DNA from: an uncultured Paracoccaceae bacterium
Lineage (GTDB): Bacteria; Pseudomonadota; Alphaproteobacteria; Rhodobacterales; Rhodobacteraceae
Reading direction: 5' to 3'
DNA: 64,000 bases
NCBI GenBank assembly: GCA_947498415.1
Contig: CANMKB010000005.1
Location: 62,001-126,000 of the forward strand
Part shown: positions 8,563 to 16,481 of the stretch, in pieces
Position numbering within the stretch: the stretch's first letter is position 1
How the letters are laid out: each line of letters opens with the position of its first letter
Notes under the pieces: model-generated
Seen by the model: the letters and a program-made list of their open reading frames with translations, nothing else
Databases searched by the model: none
Told to the model about the DNA's origin: nothing
Made by a program: the position numbers and the translations under genes

Positions 8563-9274
8563 CGCGGTCCAGCCTCCGTTTTTGCAAAAGTTCGACTTGT
8601 GCCCCGGCCAGAATTGCAATCAGAGCGGCGATCAGGAGACCAAGATTGTAGGGAATACCGGCCAGAAGTAACCCGCCACTTGCAGAAACAAATGCAGCGA
8701 CGACGTGTGCCGGTGTGCGCAACATGGGGCCAATCATCGCGGTGAACGAAAGGGGCATGGCAAAATCGAGTGCCAATTCCGGCGGCACGGCTTTTCCACC
8801 CAATGCGCCGATGAGTGTAAACGCATACCAAGCTGGGGCGATGGGGATCATCACCCCAAAGAAATAGGCGATCTTTTGATCTATCGACATGCCCTCGTCG
8901 CGTTCATATTTTGAAACGCTGAGCGCGTAAGATTGATCGACGGTCAAATAGGCGGCGATTGCTCGTTTCCAAATGGGGGCCTGCCCAAGATGAGGCGCGA
9001 GGCTGGCGGAATACATGGCCATTCGCAAATTCACGGCAAGTGCTGAAATGATGACAATCACTGTCGAGGTATGTTCAGTCATCAATTGCAGCGCGGTAAA
9101 TTGTGCTGACCCAGCAATGACCAAAACAGCAAACGCGAGCGTCTCAAATACACTCAACCCAGCTTCGGTTGCGAGCACGCCAAACAGCGCAGAAAAGGGC
9201 GCGAGCACCAAAAGATAGGGCGCGCCGTCGCGAATGCCTTGCCATAAGGCGGATTTTACAGTGGTCGTCGCCAT
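8555..9274 (-). CDS. azlC: AzlC family branched-chain amino acid exporter
   Basis: Larger subunit (239 residues) of an AzlCD-type amino-acid exporter in the inner membrane. Family features are GIRDGAPYLLVLAPFSALFG at the N-terminus, VIAGSAQFTALQLM and the conserved NLRMAMYSASLAPHL motif in the second quarter, followed by YLTVDQSYALSV. About six to seven hydrophobic segments are visible. It forms a two-gene unit with azlD. It is divergent from fdhD with 55 bp between the start codons, so the two promoters are close together. Confidence 0.92.
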   Translation of the reverse strand: MATTTVKSALWQGIRDGAPYLLVLAPFSALFGVLATEAGLSVFETLAFAVLVIAGSAQFTALQLMTEHTSTVIVIISALAVNLRMAMYSASLAPHLGQAPIWKRAIAAYLTVDQSYALSVSKYERDEGMSIDQKIAYFFGVMIPIAPAWYAFTLIGALGGKAVPPELALDFAMPLSFTAMIGPMLRTPAHVVAAFVSASGGLLLAGIPYNLGLLIAALIAILAGAQVELLQKRRLDRDG

Positions 9275-9329
9275 AAGGAATGCCTAATTTGAATGAGATA
9301 GCGGTACTTCGCGAATGAAAGAATGACAA

Positions 9330-10217
9330 TTGGCAACTTCAGAAGAGACACAATACTTGATTGGGCCTGCGCCGTCGCAGCCGGGTTTGACACGTGCGTT
9401 GCAGGGGGTGGATCACCTAGGCGAACCCGTCGACTTGTCAGTTGTCGAAGAGCGTCCGCTGAGCATTTTTCTAAACAGCCGCGAAATCGTCACGGCGATG
9501 ACCATTGGCGATTACCCTGAATACTTGGCGCTTGGATTTCTTCGCAACCAAGGCATGTTGCGTGACGACGAACAGGTGACGGGCGTCTCCTTTGATGAAG
9601 AGCTTGAAACGGTGGTGGTGCGCACAGCACAGGAAACCAACCACGAAGAAAAACTAAAAAAGAAAACCCGTACTAGTGGGTGTGCCGTAGGCACCGTTTT
9701 TGGCGACATGATGGAGGGCCTTGAGGGGCTGACCCTTCCAGAAACACAGGTGAAGACATCCGATCTTTATGCCCTGTCCGCGAAAATCAACCGGACACCT
9801 TCGTTATACCTTGAGGCAGGGGCGATACATGGCACGGTCTTGTGTCATGGGGCGCAGCCGCTGGTGTATATGGAGGATGTGGGCCGGCATAACGCCGTCG
9901 ACAAAGTGGCAGGATGGATGTTTGAAACATCGACCCCCGCTTCTGATAAACTCTTGTACACGACCGGGCGCTTGACGTCCGAGATGGTGATTAAGACCGC
10001 CCTTATGGGGATCCCGGTTTTGGTGAGCCGATCTGGTTTCACCGCATGGGGCGTTGAAATTGCGCAAAAACTTGGCCTAACACTCATCGGACGTTTACGG
10101 GGGCAACGGTTTGTTTGCCTGTCTGGGAATGAACGTTTGATCCGGGATTTGAACCCAGCAGACGTGCCCGAAGAACCCAAGAAAAACCGCCGCAAAGGAA
10201 CGATAGGCCATGACTAA
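9330..10217 (+). CDS. fdhD: FdhD: sulfurtransferase for formate dehydrogenase
   Basis: FdhD hands sulfur from a cysteine desulfurase to the molybdenum cofactor before it enters formate dehydrogenase. The family core is clear (RPLSIFLNSREIVTAMTIG, MEDVGRHNAVDKVAGWM, TTGRLTSEMVIKTA, SRSGFTAWGVEIA). Residue 118 is the cysteine of TSGCAVGTVF, but the second cysteine of the E. coli C-x-x-C motif is a glycine here (G121). A stop codon six bases upstream forces the TTG start at 9330. It overlaps mobA by 8 bases and heads a Mo-cofactor operon. No formate dehydrogenase gene is in the window. Confidence 0.93.
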   Translation: MATSEETQYLIGPAPSQPGLTRALQGVDHLGEPVDLSVVEERPLSIFLNSREIVTAMTIGDYPEYLALGFLRNQGMLRDDEQVTGVSFDEELETVVVRTAQETNHEEKLKKKTRTSGCAVGTVFGDMMEGLEGLTLPETQVKTSDLYALSAKINRTPSLYLEAGAIHGTVLCHGAQPLVYMEDVGRHNAVDKVAGWMFETSTPASDKLLYTTGRLTSEMVIKTALMGIPVLVSRSGFTAWGVEIAQKLGLTLIGRLRGQRFVCLSGNERLIRDLNPADVPEEPKKNRRKGTIGHD

Positions 10218-10827
10218 TACGCTTGGCGTTATCCTTGCCGGTGGCCTCGCGACGCGGATGGGCGGCGGCGACAAAGGTCGCCTCGCCTTGGGCGACACAA
10301 CTTTGCTGCAACATGTGGTGGACCGTCTGGTCCCGCAGGTCGATGACTTGGCGCTAAATGCAAATGGTGATGCAGCCCGGTTTGCAGATTTGGGTTTGCC
10401 TGTTTTGCCGGATTCCATTGAAGGATTTCCCGGCCCGCTCGCCGGTGTCTTGGCTGGCATGGATTGGGCGGCCAGCCAAGGGGCCGAAACGATTTTAACA
10501 GCTGCGGCAGATACCCCGTTTTTTCCAATCGACCTTATGTCTCGCCTGAAAGAGGCCGGTAAGGACGGGAGTGGCCTAGCGCTTGCCGCGACCAAAGATG
10601 CTTCGGGTAAAATATGGCGTCAGCCAACCTTTGGGCTTTGGCCTGTGGAATTGCGCGACGATTTGCGAAATGCGCTGAACAACGGTCTTCGAAAAGTGGT
10701 GTTGTGGACCGATCAGCATCAGGCGGCGCAGGCTGTGTTTTCTGGCAAAGGGATCGATCCGTTTTTTAATGTGAACACACCCGAAGATTTGAAGGTCGCG
10801 CAGCTGATCAATGAGAGTTCTGTATGA
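10210..10827 (+). CDS. mobA: Molybdenum cofactor guanylyltransferase MobA
   Basis: Transfers GMP from GTP to molybdopterin to make the MGD cofactor of DMSO-reductase-family enzymes such as formate dehydrogenase. The nucleotidyltransferase signature ILAGGLATRMGGGDKGRLAL is at residues 8-27 and the metal-binding AAADTPFFP near residue 100. The length of 205 residues is normal. It overlaps fdhD by 8 bases and mobB by ATGA, so the four genes are translated as a coupled set. Confidence 0.95.
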   Translation: MTNTLGVILAGGLATRMGGGDKGRLALGDTTLLQHVVDRLVPQVDDLALNANGDAARFADLGLPVLPDSIEGFPGPLAGVLAGMDWAASQGAETILTAAADTPFFPIDLMSRLKEAGKDGSGLALAATKDASGKIWRQPTFGLWPVELRDDLRNALNNGLRKVVLWTDQHQAAQAVFSGKGIDPFFNVNTPEDLKVAQLINESSV

Positions 10828-11333
10828 AAGTGTTTGGTGTGACCGGCTGGAAGAATACCGGCAAAACAGGGTTGATGGAGCGACTTGTGACCGAGTTCAC
10901 AGAGCGCGGTTTTCGCGTTTCAACGATCAAACACACACATCACAACGTCGACTTGGACCCTGCTGGAACCGACAGTCACAGGCATCGTGTGGCTGGTGCA
11001 CAAGAGGTCATGCTCGCATCTGATTGTCGGTTTGCCTTGATGCGGGAAAATCATGGCAATGCCCTGGATCTTAACGAGTTGTTATTGCGAATGAGCCCGG
11101 TTGATTTGGTTCTGGTCGAAGGGTTTAAATCCCAATCTCATTCCAAAATTGAATGCCACAGGGCTGAAACAAAACAGCCCTTAATCGCGCCAACCAACGA
11201 GACGATTGTTGCGATCGCCTCGGATTCTGAGATTGAATCCGGTTTGCCCTGTTTGGTGTTAGACGATACCCACGCTATTGCGAATTTCATTCAATCTCAT
11301 TGCGACCTTAAAGCGCCAAAGGAAATCATATGA
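10824..11333 (+). CDS. mobB: Molybdopterin-guanine dinucleotide biosynthesis protein MobB
   Basis: GTP-binding helper of MobA in MGD formation, 169 residues. A P-loop GWKNTGKTGLMERL lies at residues 7-20, followed by STIKHTHHNVDLDPAGTDSH and the conserved LVLVEGFKSQSHSKIE block. The Walker A, the His-rich strand and the VEGFK element match the MobB family. It overlaps mobA (ATGA) and moeA (ATGA), so expression is tied to the operon. Confidence 0.95.
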   Translation: MKVFGVTGWKNTGKTGLMERLVTEFTERGFRVSTIKHTHHNVDLDPAGTDSHRHRVAGAQEVMLASDCRFALMRENHGNALDLNELLLRMSPVDLVLVEGFKSQSHSKIECHRAETKQPLIAPTNETIVAIASDSEIESGLPCLVLDDTHAIANFIQSHCDLKAPKEII

Positions 11334-12598
11334 GTGGCTCTGCCCTAAAGCCGCCTCCGCTGACCAATGATTGTTTCGCCTTACCCTCTGGGGTGGCGTG
11401 GACACCAGTGGCCGAGGCACATGCGCTGTTGCAAAGCCGCTTGTCTGTCATTGCGGGCGTTGAAACGCTTCCGATTGGGCAGGCCCATGGTCGTGTTCTC
11501 GCAGCCCCAGTTAAGGCGATGCGCAGCAATCCTCCCCAGCCGAATTCAGCAGTTGATGGCTATGCCGTTTTAGGTGCGGAATACGGCGCAGGTAATCATG
11601 TGGTGCCTCTTGTGTCTGGGCGATCAGCGGCAGGGCAACCTTATAAAGGGAGCGTCCCCAAGACCCACGCCGTGCGCGTATTAACCGGCGCAACAATGCC
11701 GAATGGAGCAGACACGGTCATTCTGCAGGAGGACGTCACTCTGGGTGGGGGCGAAATCTCTTTCAGAGGCCCGCTTAAGGTGGGCAGCAATGCTCGAAAG
11801 GCGGGTGAAGATGTTTCTGCAGGGGACATTATTTTAGATAGCGGGCGGCAGATCACACCTGCCGATATGGCCTTGCTTGCAGCAGCGGCGGTGCAAGAGG
11901 TGTCTGTGCGCAAACCTTTGCGGGTTGCGGTGATTTCAACAGGAGATGAGCTGGCTGAGGCTGGCGGAGATGCTGAACCAGATCAAATCTACGACGCAAA
12001 TCGCCCCATGTTGCTTTCGATGCTAGCGCGATTTGGCTACCAACCCATTGATATGGGCCGGGTGCCTGACAACCGGGATACCTTGCAAAAGGCCTTGGAT
12101 CAGGCGGCATTGCAAGCGGATGTCATTCTGACGTCTGGCGGTGCATCTGCGGGTGATGAAGATCACGTATCAGCCTTGCTATCAGAAACGGGTTCGCTGG
12201 CGCTTTGGCGTATGGCCGTTAAGCCGGGGCGCCCACTAGCGCTTGCGATATGGAAGGACACTCCGGTTTTTGGCCTTCCGGGCAACCCCGTGGCGGCAAT
12301 GGTCTGCGCACTTGTGTTTGCCCGACCTGCGATGGCGTTGCTTGCAGGGCAGGGATGGCAAATGCCCGAGGGGCTCATGCTGCCTGCCGCGTTTTCAAAG
12401 CGTAAGAAAGCAGGGCGGCGGGAATATCTGCGGGCGCGTTTACGCGATGGTCAGGTTGAAGTGTTTGCCTCTGAAGGTTCGGGCCGGGTTTCGGGGCTGA
12501 GCTGGGCTGAAGGGCTTGTTGAATTACCAGATGAGGCAATGGAGGTGTCTGAGGGGACGCCGGTCCGCTATTATCCATATTCAGAGTTTGGATTATGA
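11330..12598 (+). CDS. moeA: Molybdopterin molybdotransferase MoeA
   Basis: Inserts molybdate into adenylylated molybdopterin, the last step of common Mo-cofactor synthesis. At 422 residues it has the MoeA layout: an N-terminal linker domain with NSAVDGYAVLGAEYG, the RVLTGATMPNGADTVILQED block, the MPT-binding core with STGDELAEAG and LTSGGASAGDEDHV, GRPLALAIWKDTPVFGLPGN, and a C-terminal beta domain. It closes the fdhD-mobA-mobB-moeA operon, and a terminator hairpin follows within 20 bases. Confidence 0.96.
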   Translation: MSGSALKPPPLTNDCFALPSGVAWTPVAEAHALLQSRLSVIAGVETLPIGQAHGRVLAAPVKAMRSNPPQPNSAVDGYAVLGAEYGAGNHVVPLVSGRSAAGQPYKGSVPKTHAVRVLTGATMPNGADTVILQEDVTLGGGEISFRGPLKVGSNARKAGEDVSAGDIILDSGRQITPADMALLAAAAVQEVSVRKPLRVAVISTGDELAEAGGDAEPDQIYDANRPMLLSMLARFGYQPIDMGRVPDNRDTLQKALDQAALQADVILTSGGASAGDEDHVSALLSETGSLALWRMAVKPGRPLALAIWKDTPVFGLPGNPVAAMVCALVFARPAMALLAGQGWQMPEGLMLPAAFSKRKKAGRREYLRARLRDGQVEVFASEGSGRVSGLSWAEGLVELPDEAMEVSEGTPVRYYPYSEFGL

Positions 12599-12610
12599 TG
12601 ACCAAACAAA

Positions 12611-12647
12611 AAAGGCAGCTCAACGGCTGCCCTTTGTTTATATTTTT
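12611..12647 (+). terminator. Terminator after moeA
   Basis: GGCAGC and GCTGCC pair around a 6-base loop, flanked by an A-run and followed by a T-rich tract ending in TTTTT. Placed 13 bases after the moeA stop and just before the convergent membrane-protein gene, it can serve both strands. Confidence 0.8.
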
Positions 12648-12662
12648 AACGCGCAAAAAGAC

Positions 12663-13679
12663 TTAGTCGAAAATACCTGCAACACGGCCCAACAGCATAA
12701 ACGCGCGGGCAGTTCGGGTTTCTGACATCGAGGTAATTTCGGCATCGGTCGCGGTTTTCTCGAACTCGACAAATGACTTATCAAAACGACGTAAGAAGTG
12801 ATGCGCCGCATCGCGGAAAATTGGATCTTGTTTCATGCGACCGGCCGCCAGCGCAAGCGAAGACCGATCACGCACCCCACCCAAAGCGGCGACTTCACGG
12901 CCTCGAATGCCCTGTGCGAACTGGCGCCAAACCTCAGGGCGCGCCAAATCAGGGCGCAGGTCATCCATATAGATGCCGTCTTGGCTCAGTAGTGTCAGCA
13001 CATCTTGCGCCGCTTGAATAAGCTGGCTCGCCTGACGGTCCTTCAAAGCCTTGCGAAGCGCATTAAACCCAAGCTGGTCTTCGGCAGTCTCTGGGAAATG
13101 CATCGCACGGATCAAGTCGCCGTGTTCCAGCGGGGGCGTAAGGGCTTCGGCGGGTGTGCCAAGCGCCAACAGTGCCTGATCTTCTTCGTCTATGGCCGCC
13201 GCTGTTTCAACAGGGGCCGCCGGGCGGGCCGCTTGTGTTTCGCGGGTGCTTGAGAACATAGCGATAGCTGTTTCGGTTTTACGTTGCGCTGCCGCGATTT
13301 CATCAAGCTTTTTCGCAATGGACGGTTCCATTGTGACTTGTCCGGTGCCACGGGCCTGGGCGACATAGCTTTGACGCAGGGCATCTACGGCGGAATGAAG
13401 TCTTTGCCCCTCTTCGCGCATCACACGGCTGGAACGTGCCGCCATGGCCGCAACCCAAATCATGGCAACAGGCATAAAGATCGCCAGCATAGTCATCATG
13501 GATTGCAGCGAACCGCTGTTTCCTGTGCCGGGCTCCAGAACAAGGAAAAACACCACGGTTCCAAGAAGCCAAAGCAGGCTCAGTGAAATGGCAATAATAT
13601 CAATGCTCGTAACCTCGCGCGAACGAGGACGATCATACAGGCCAATTGGTGTTGCCGTGCTTTCGGTGTCGTCTACCAT
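12663..13679 (-). CDS. Conserved hypothetical membrane protein, Rhodobacteraceae type
   Basis: Protein of 338 residues with no named domain. Two membrane helices lie at about residues 26-48 and 58-82, followed by a long soluble part with a probable coiled coil (about 85-145, ARSSRVMREEGQRLHSAV and AKKLDEIAAAQRKTETAIAM) and a helical C-terminal domain rich in Arg/Asp that ends in TARAFMLLGRVAGIFD. It sits 25 bases downstream of greA on the same strand and probably shares its promoter. The architecture suggests a membrane-tethered cytoplasmic helical domain; I do not assign a function. Confidence 0.8.
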   Translation of the reverse strand: MVDDTESTATPIGLYDRPRSREVTSIDIIAISLSLLWLLGTVVFFLVLEPGTGNSGSLQSMMTMLAIFMPVAMIWVAAMAARSSRVMREEGQRLHSAVDALRQSYVAQARGTGQVTMEPSIAKKLDEIAAAQRKTETAIAMFSSTRETQAARPAAPVETAAAIDEEDQALLALGTPAEALTPPLEHGDLIRAMHFPETAEDQLGFNALRKALKDRQASQLIQAAQDVLTLLSQDGIYMDDLRPDLARPEVWRQFAQGIRGREVAALGGVRDRSSLALAAGRMKQDPIFRDAAHHFLRRFDKSFVEFEKTATDAEITSMSETRTARAFMLLGRVAGIFD

Positions 13680-13704
13680 TTACTACTACGCCCTGAATTG
13701 CGGG

Positions 13705-14175
13705 TTACACGTAAGATATTTCTACGATTTCGTAGCTTTTTACACCACCCGGCGTGCGTACTTCTACGCTATCGCCTTCCTCTTTGCCGATAAGACCGCG
13801 CGCGATTGGGGATTTGATGTTTAAAAGACCTTTTTCAACGTTGGCTTCGTATTCGCCAACAATCTGCCATGTCTTTTCTTCATCTGTGTCTTCATCCGCC
13901 ACTGTAACAGTCGCGCCGAATTTGACGGAGCCGCTTAGTTTAGTTGGGTCAATCACGTCAGAGAGTGACAAAATACCTTCAAGCTCTTTGATGCGGCCTT
14001 CGATGAAACCCTGTTTTTCACGCGCAGAGTGGTATTCTGCGTTTTCTTTCAGGTCACCCAATTCCCGTGCTTCAGCAATAGCCTGAATGATCGCAGGGCG
14101 TTCATCGACCTTCAGAACTTTCAATTCCGCCTCAAGCGCAGTGAAACCTGTGCGAGTCATCGGGATTTTTTCCAT
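13705..14175 (-). CDS. greA: Transcription elongation factor GreA
   Basis: Rescues backtracked RNA polymerase by stimulating cleavage of the nascent transcript. Length (156 residues) and both domains are standard: an N-terminal coiled coil with [20 protein letters not shown], whose acidic tip reaches the polymerase active site, and a C-terminal FKBP-like domain with [18 protein letters not shown]. It is divergent from the ETF-QO gene across a long intergenic region, and its leader contains a perfect 6-bp stem hairpin at 14206-14221. Confidence 0.97.
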   Translation of the reverse strand: MEKIPMTRTGFTALEAELKVLKVDERPAIIQAIAEARELGDLKENAEYHSAREKQGFIEGRIKELEGILSLSDVIDPTKLSGSVKFGATVTVADEDTDEEKTWQIVGEYEANVEKGLLNIKSPIARGLIGKEEGDSVEVRTPGGVKSYEIVEISYV

Positions 14176-14362
14176 GTCTTGCTCCCCAAGAGTCTTGTCG
14201 TTTTGAGGGAGCGCTCTCCCTGAGTTCTTTGACCAATTACCTGACCCAAACAGGAATGTGAATGCAAGCGAAAGCTGTTGTTTCCAGCATTCTTTCGCCG
14301 GTCTGAGGCAATCGAAATTAAAATTCGCGACTTAGTCGAATCGCGTTCGTTTGGGCGGTGCG

Positions 14363-14381
14363 CAAAATTGGCGCAATTTTG
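14363..14381. promoter_or_regulatory. 19-bp inverted repeat, possible operator
   Basis: CAAAATTG and CAATTTTG are perfect 8-bp arms around GCG, placed near the middle of the greA/ETF-QO intergenic region, about 190 and 212 bp from the two start codons. Operator-like by symmetry only; the regulator is unknown. Confidence 0.35.
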
Positions 14382-14515
14382 GTGGTCGTGAAACGTGCCA
14401 TTGATTTGTGCGGTGGTAATTCCCCGTGAGCAGCCAGAAAGCGAATCTAAGCGGCAATTTATACTGACGTTTCGTCGCGGCGGGCGATTACTATGCGATT
14501 TGCGTCGCGTTCCAA

Positions 14516-14546
14516 TTGACGTTTCCAGCAAATAAAGGCTAGCAAT
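14516..14546 (+). promoter_or_regulatory. Possible sigma-70 promoter of the ETF-QO gene
   Basis: TTGACG (14516-14521) is followed by a 17-bp spacer and CTAGCA/TAGCAAT as a poor -10, about 50 bp before the ETF-QO start. The -35 is good and the -10 is weak. Confidence 0.35.
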
Positions 14547-14592
14547 CGCGAAGTAATATTGCCTGCCAGCCACCCGGAGGAAGGAAGCCCAG

Positions 14593-16242
14593 ATGGCCGA
14601 GATTGAACGCGAGAAGATGGAATACGATGTGGTAATCGTTGGTGCAGGCCCTGCTGGCCTGTCAGCTGCGATCCGCCTAAAGCAATTGGATGCCGACCTA
14701 GAAGTTGTTGTTCTGGAAAAGGGCTCTGAAGTAGGTGCACACATTCTATCAGGTGCAGTTCTTGATCCATGTGGTCTGGATAAGCTGATCCCAGACTGGA
14801 AAGAAAAAGGGGCGCCCCTGAATGTTCCAGTCAAAGAAGACAACTTCTATGCTCTGGGCGAAGCTGGAAAAATCCGCATCCCAAATTGGCCAATGCCAAA
14901 ACTGATGAACAACCATGGCAACTATATTGTGTCTATGGGCAATGTTTGTCGCTGGATGGCGGAGCAAGCCGAAGCGCTGGGTGTGGAAATTTTCCCAGGC
15001 ATGGCGTGTTCTGACCTGGTTTACGGTGATAACGGCGAAGTCAAAGGCGTTGTGGCCGGCGTATTTGGTCTTGAAGAAGACGGCTCTTACGGCCCGAACA
15101 CAGAGCCGGGCATGGAACTGCACGGTAAATATGTTTTCTTGTCCGAAGGCGTACGCGGCAGCTTGGCCAAAGAAGTGATCGAGAAATACGGTCTGTCTGA
15201 CGATTCCGAGCCACAAAAGTTCGGCATCGGCATGAAAGAAATTTGGGAGATCGACCCAGCCAAGCACAAAGAAGGCACGGTAACTCACACGATGGGTTGG
15301 CCTTTGGGCGGCAATGCGGGCGGCGGTTCCTTTGTTTATCACTTGGACAACAACCAAGTGTATGTCGGCTTTGTTGTTCACTTGAACTACAAAAACCCAC
15401 ATCTGTTCCCGTACATGGAATTCCAGCGCTTTAAGCACCATCCGATGATTGCGGACTTGCTCGAAGGCGGCAAGCGCGTGGCCTACGGTGCACGTGCGAT
15501 TTCTGAGGGCGGATACCAGTCGATGCCGAAAATGGTTGCGTCTGGCGTGGCCTTGTTGGGGTGTTCCGTGGGTATGGTGAACGTGCCGCGCATCAAGGGC
15601 AATCACAACGCGATGTTGTCTGGCATGGCAGCAGCGGAAGCTGCGCATGAGGCGATCAAAGCGGGCCGTTCCGGTGATGAGCTGCACGACTATGAAACCG
15701 AAGTACGCACCGGTGCGATCGGGGCTGACCTTAAGAAAGTACGCAACGTTAAGCCCTTGTGGTCTAAGTACGGAATGGTTGCATCCTTGGCGCTTGGCGG
15801 CATGGACATGTGGACAAATTCACTATTCGGCTTCTCGCTGTTCGGTACGCTGAAGCACGGTAAAAACGATGCTCAGGCCACAGAGCCGGCAGCAGCGCAC
15901 AAGCCAATTGATTATCCAAAGCCGGATGGAAAGTTGTCGTTTGACCGTTTGACCAACGTCAGCTTTGCGATGACAAATCACGAAGAAAGTCAACCATGCC
16001 ACTTGCGGCTGAAAGATGCGATGAAGCCTGTGTCTGACAACCTTCCGATGTATGATGAGCCAGCACAGCGCTATTGCCCGGCAGGCGTATACGAGATTGT
16101 CGAGAAAGACGGGAAGCCTGAATTCGTTGTGAACTTCCAAAACTGTGTTCACTGCAAAACATGCGATATCAAAGACCCGGCACAAAACATCACTTGGGTT
16201 ACCCCACAAGGTGGCGACGGACCAAACTATCCGAACATGTGA
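14593..16242 (+). CDS. Electron transfer flavoprotein-ubiquinone oxidoreductase
   Basis: Inner-membrane-associated flavoprotein that takes electrons from ETF and reduces ubiquinone, linking acyl-CoA dehydrogenases (one is at 4116) to respiration. At 549 residues it shows the N-terminal FAD motif VVIVGAGPAGLSAA, a hydrophobic surface loop region, and the C-terminal [4Fe-4S] cysteines C495, C518, C521 and C524 (CPAGVYE and CVHCKTCDI). A strong CGGAGGAAGG precedes ATG 14593. It is monocistronic, with a terminator downstream. Confidence 0.97.
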   Translation: MAEIEREKMEYDVVIVGAGPAGLSAAIRLKQLDADLEVVVLEKGSEVGAHILSGAVLDPCGLDKLIPDWKEKGAPLNVPVKEDNFYALGEAGKIRIPNWPMPKLMNNHGNYIVSMGNVCRWMAEQAEALGVEIFPGMACSDLVYGDNGEVKGVVAGVFGLEEDGSYGPNTEPGMELHGKYVFLSEGVRGSLAKEVIEKYGLSDDSEPQKFGIGMKEIWEIDPAKHKEGTVTHTMGWPLGGNAGGGSFVYHLDNNQVYVGFVVHLNYKNPHLFPYMEFQRFKHHPMIADLLEGGKRVAYGARAISEGGYQSMPKMVASGVALLGCSVGMVNVPRIKGNHNAMLSGMAAAEAAHEAIKAGRSGDELHDYETEVRTGAIGADLKKVRNVKPLWSKYGMVASLALGGMDMWTNSLFGFSLFGTLKHGKNDAQATEPAAAHKPIDYPKPDGKLSFDRLTNVSFAMTNHEESQPCHLRLKDAMKPVSDNLPMYDEPAQRYCPAGVYEIVEKDGKPEFVVNFQNCVHCKTCDIKDPAQNITWVTPQGGDGPNYPNM

Positions 16243-16264
16243 TTCTATTCTTAGCTTCAGTGAA

Positions 16265-16297
16265 AGTGCCCGCCAATTTGGTGGGCGCTTTTCTTTT
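16265..16297 (+). terminator. Terminator after the ETF-QO gene
   Basis: AGTGCCCGCC pairs with GGTGGGCGCT (one or two wobble pairs) around AATTT, then TTTTCTTTT. A classical intrinsic terminator 22 bases after the stop codon. Confidence 0.85.
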
Positions 16298-16481
16298 GAA
16301 TTTGAGTGTCTCACATCTTTGTGAGCAGCGTCATGCTTTGTTCTGCGCAATAAATCGCGCAAACGTCATGCTGCGGAGGCGGAAATCTAGGCTAGCTATA
16401 GGCAGGTACCAGTGCGGCATTGCCTCTCCGAAGTGCGCCGTTTAGGGTTTTAGTGACGACCCCTCGTTTAAGGAGCCGCCC

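Larger units (their letters stand above)
14176..14592. other. 417-bp divergent intergenic region greA / ETF-QO
   Basis: No credible gene. It holds a greA leader hairpin (AGGGAG/CTCCCT, 14206-14221), an 11-bp palindrome CGACTTAGTCG near 14329, a perfect inverted repeat CAAAATTG-GCG-CAATTTTG at 14363-14381, and a possible ETF-QO promoter with TTGACG at 14516 and a weak -10 at about 14539. The divergent layout suggests shared control. Confidence 0.6.

Noticed and set aside
14749..15687. 312-codon minus-strand frame over the ETF-QO gene
   Set aside because: Antisense shadow; His/Phe/Val-rich sequence without family features.
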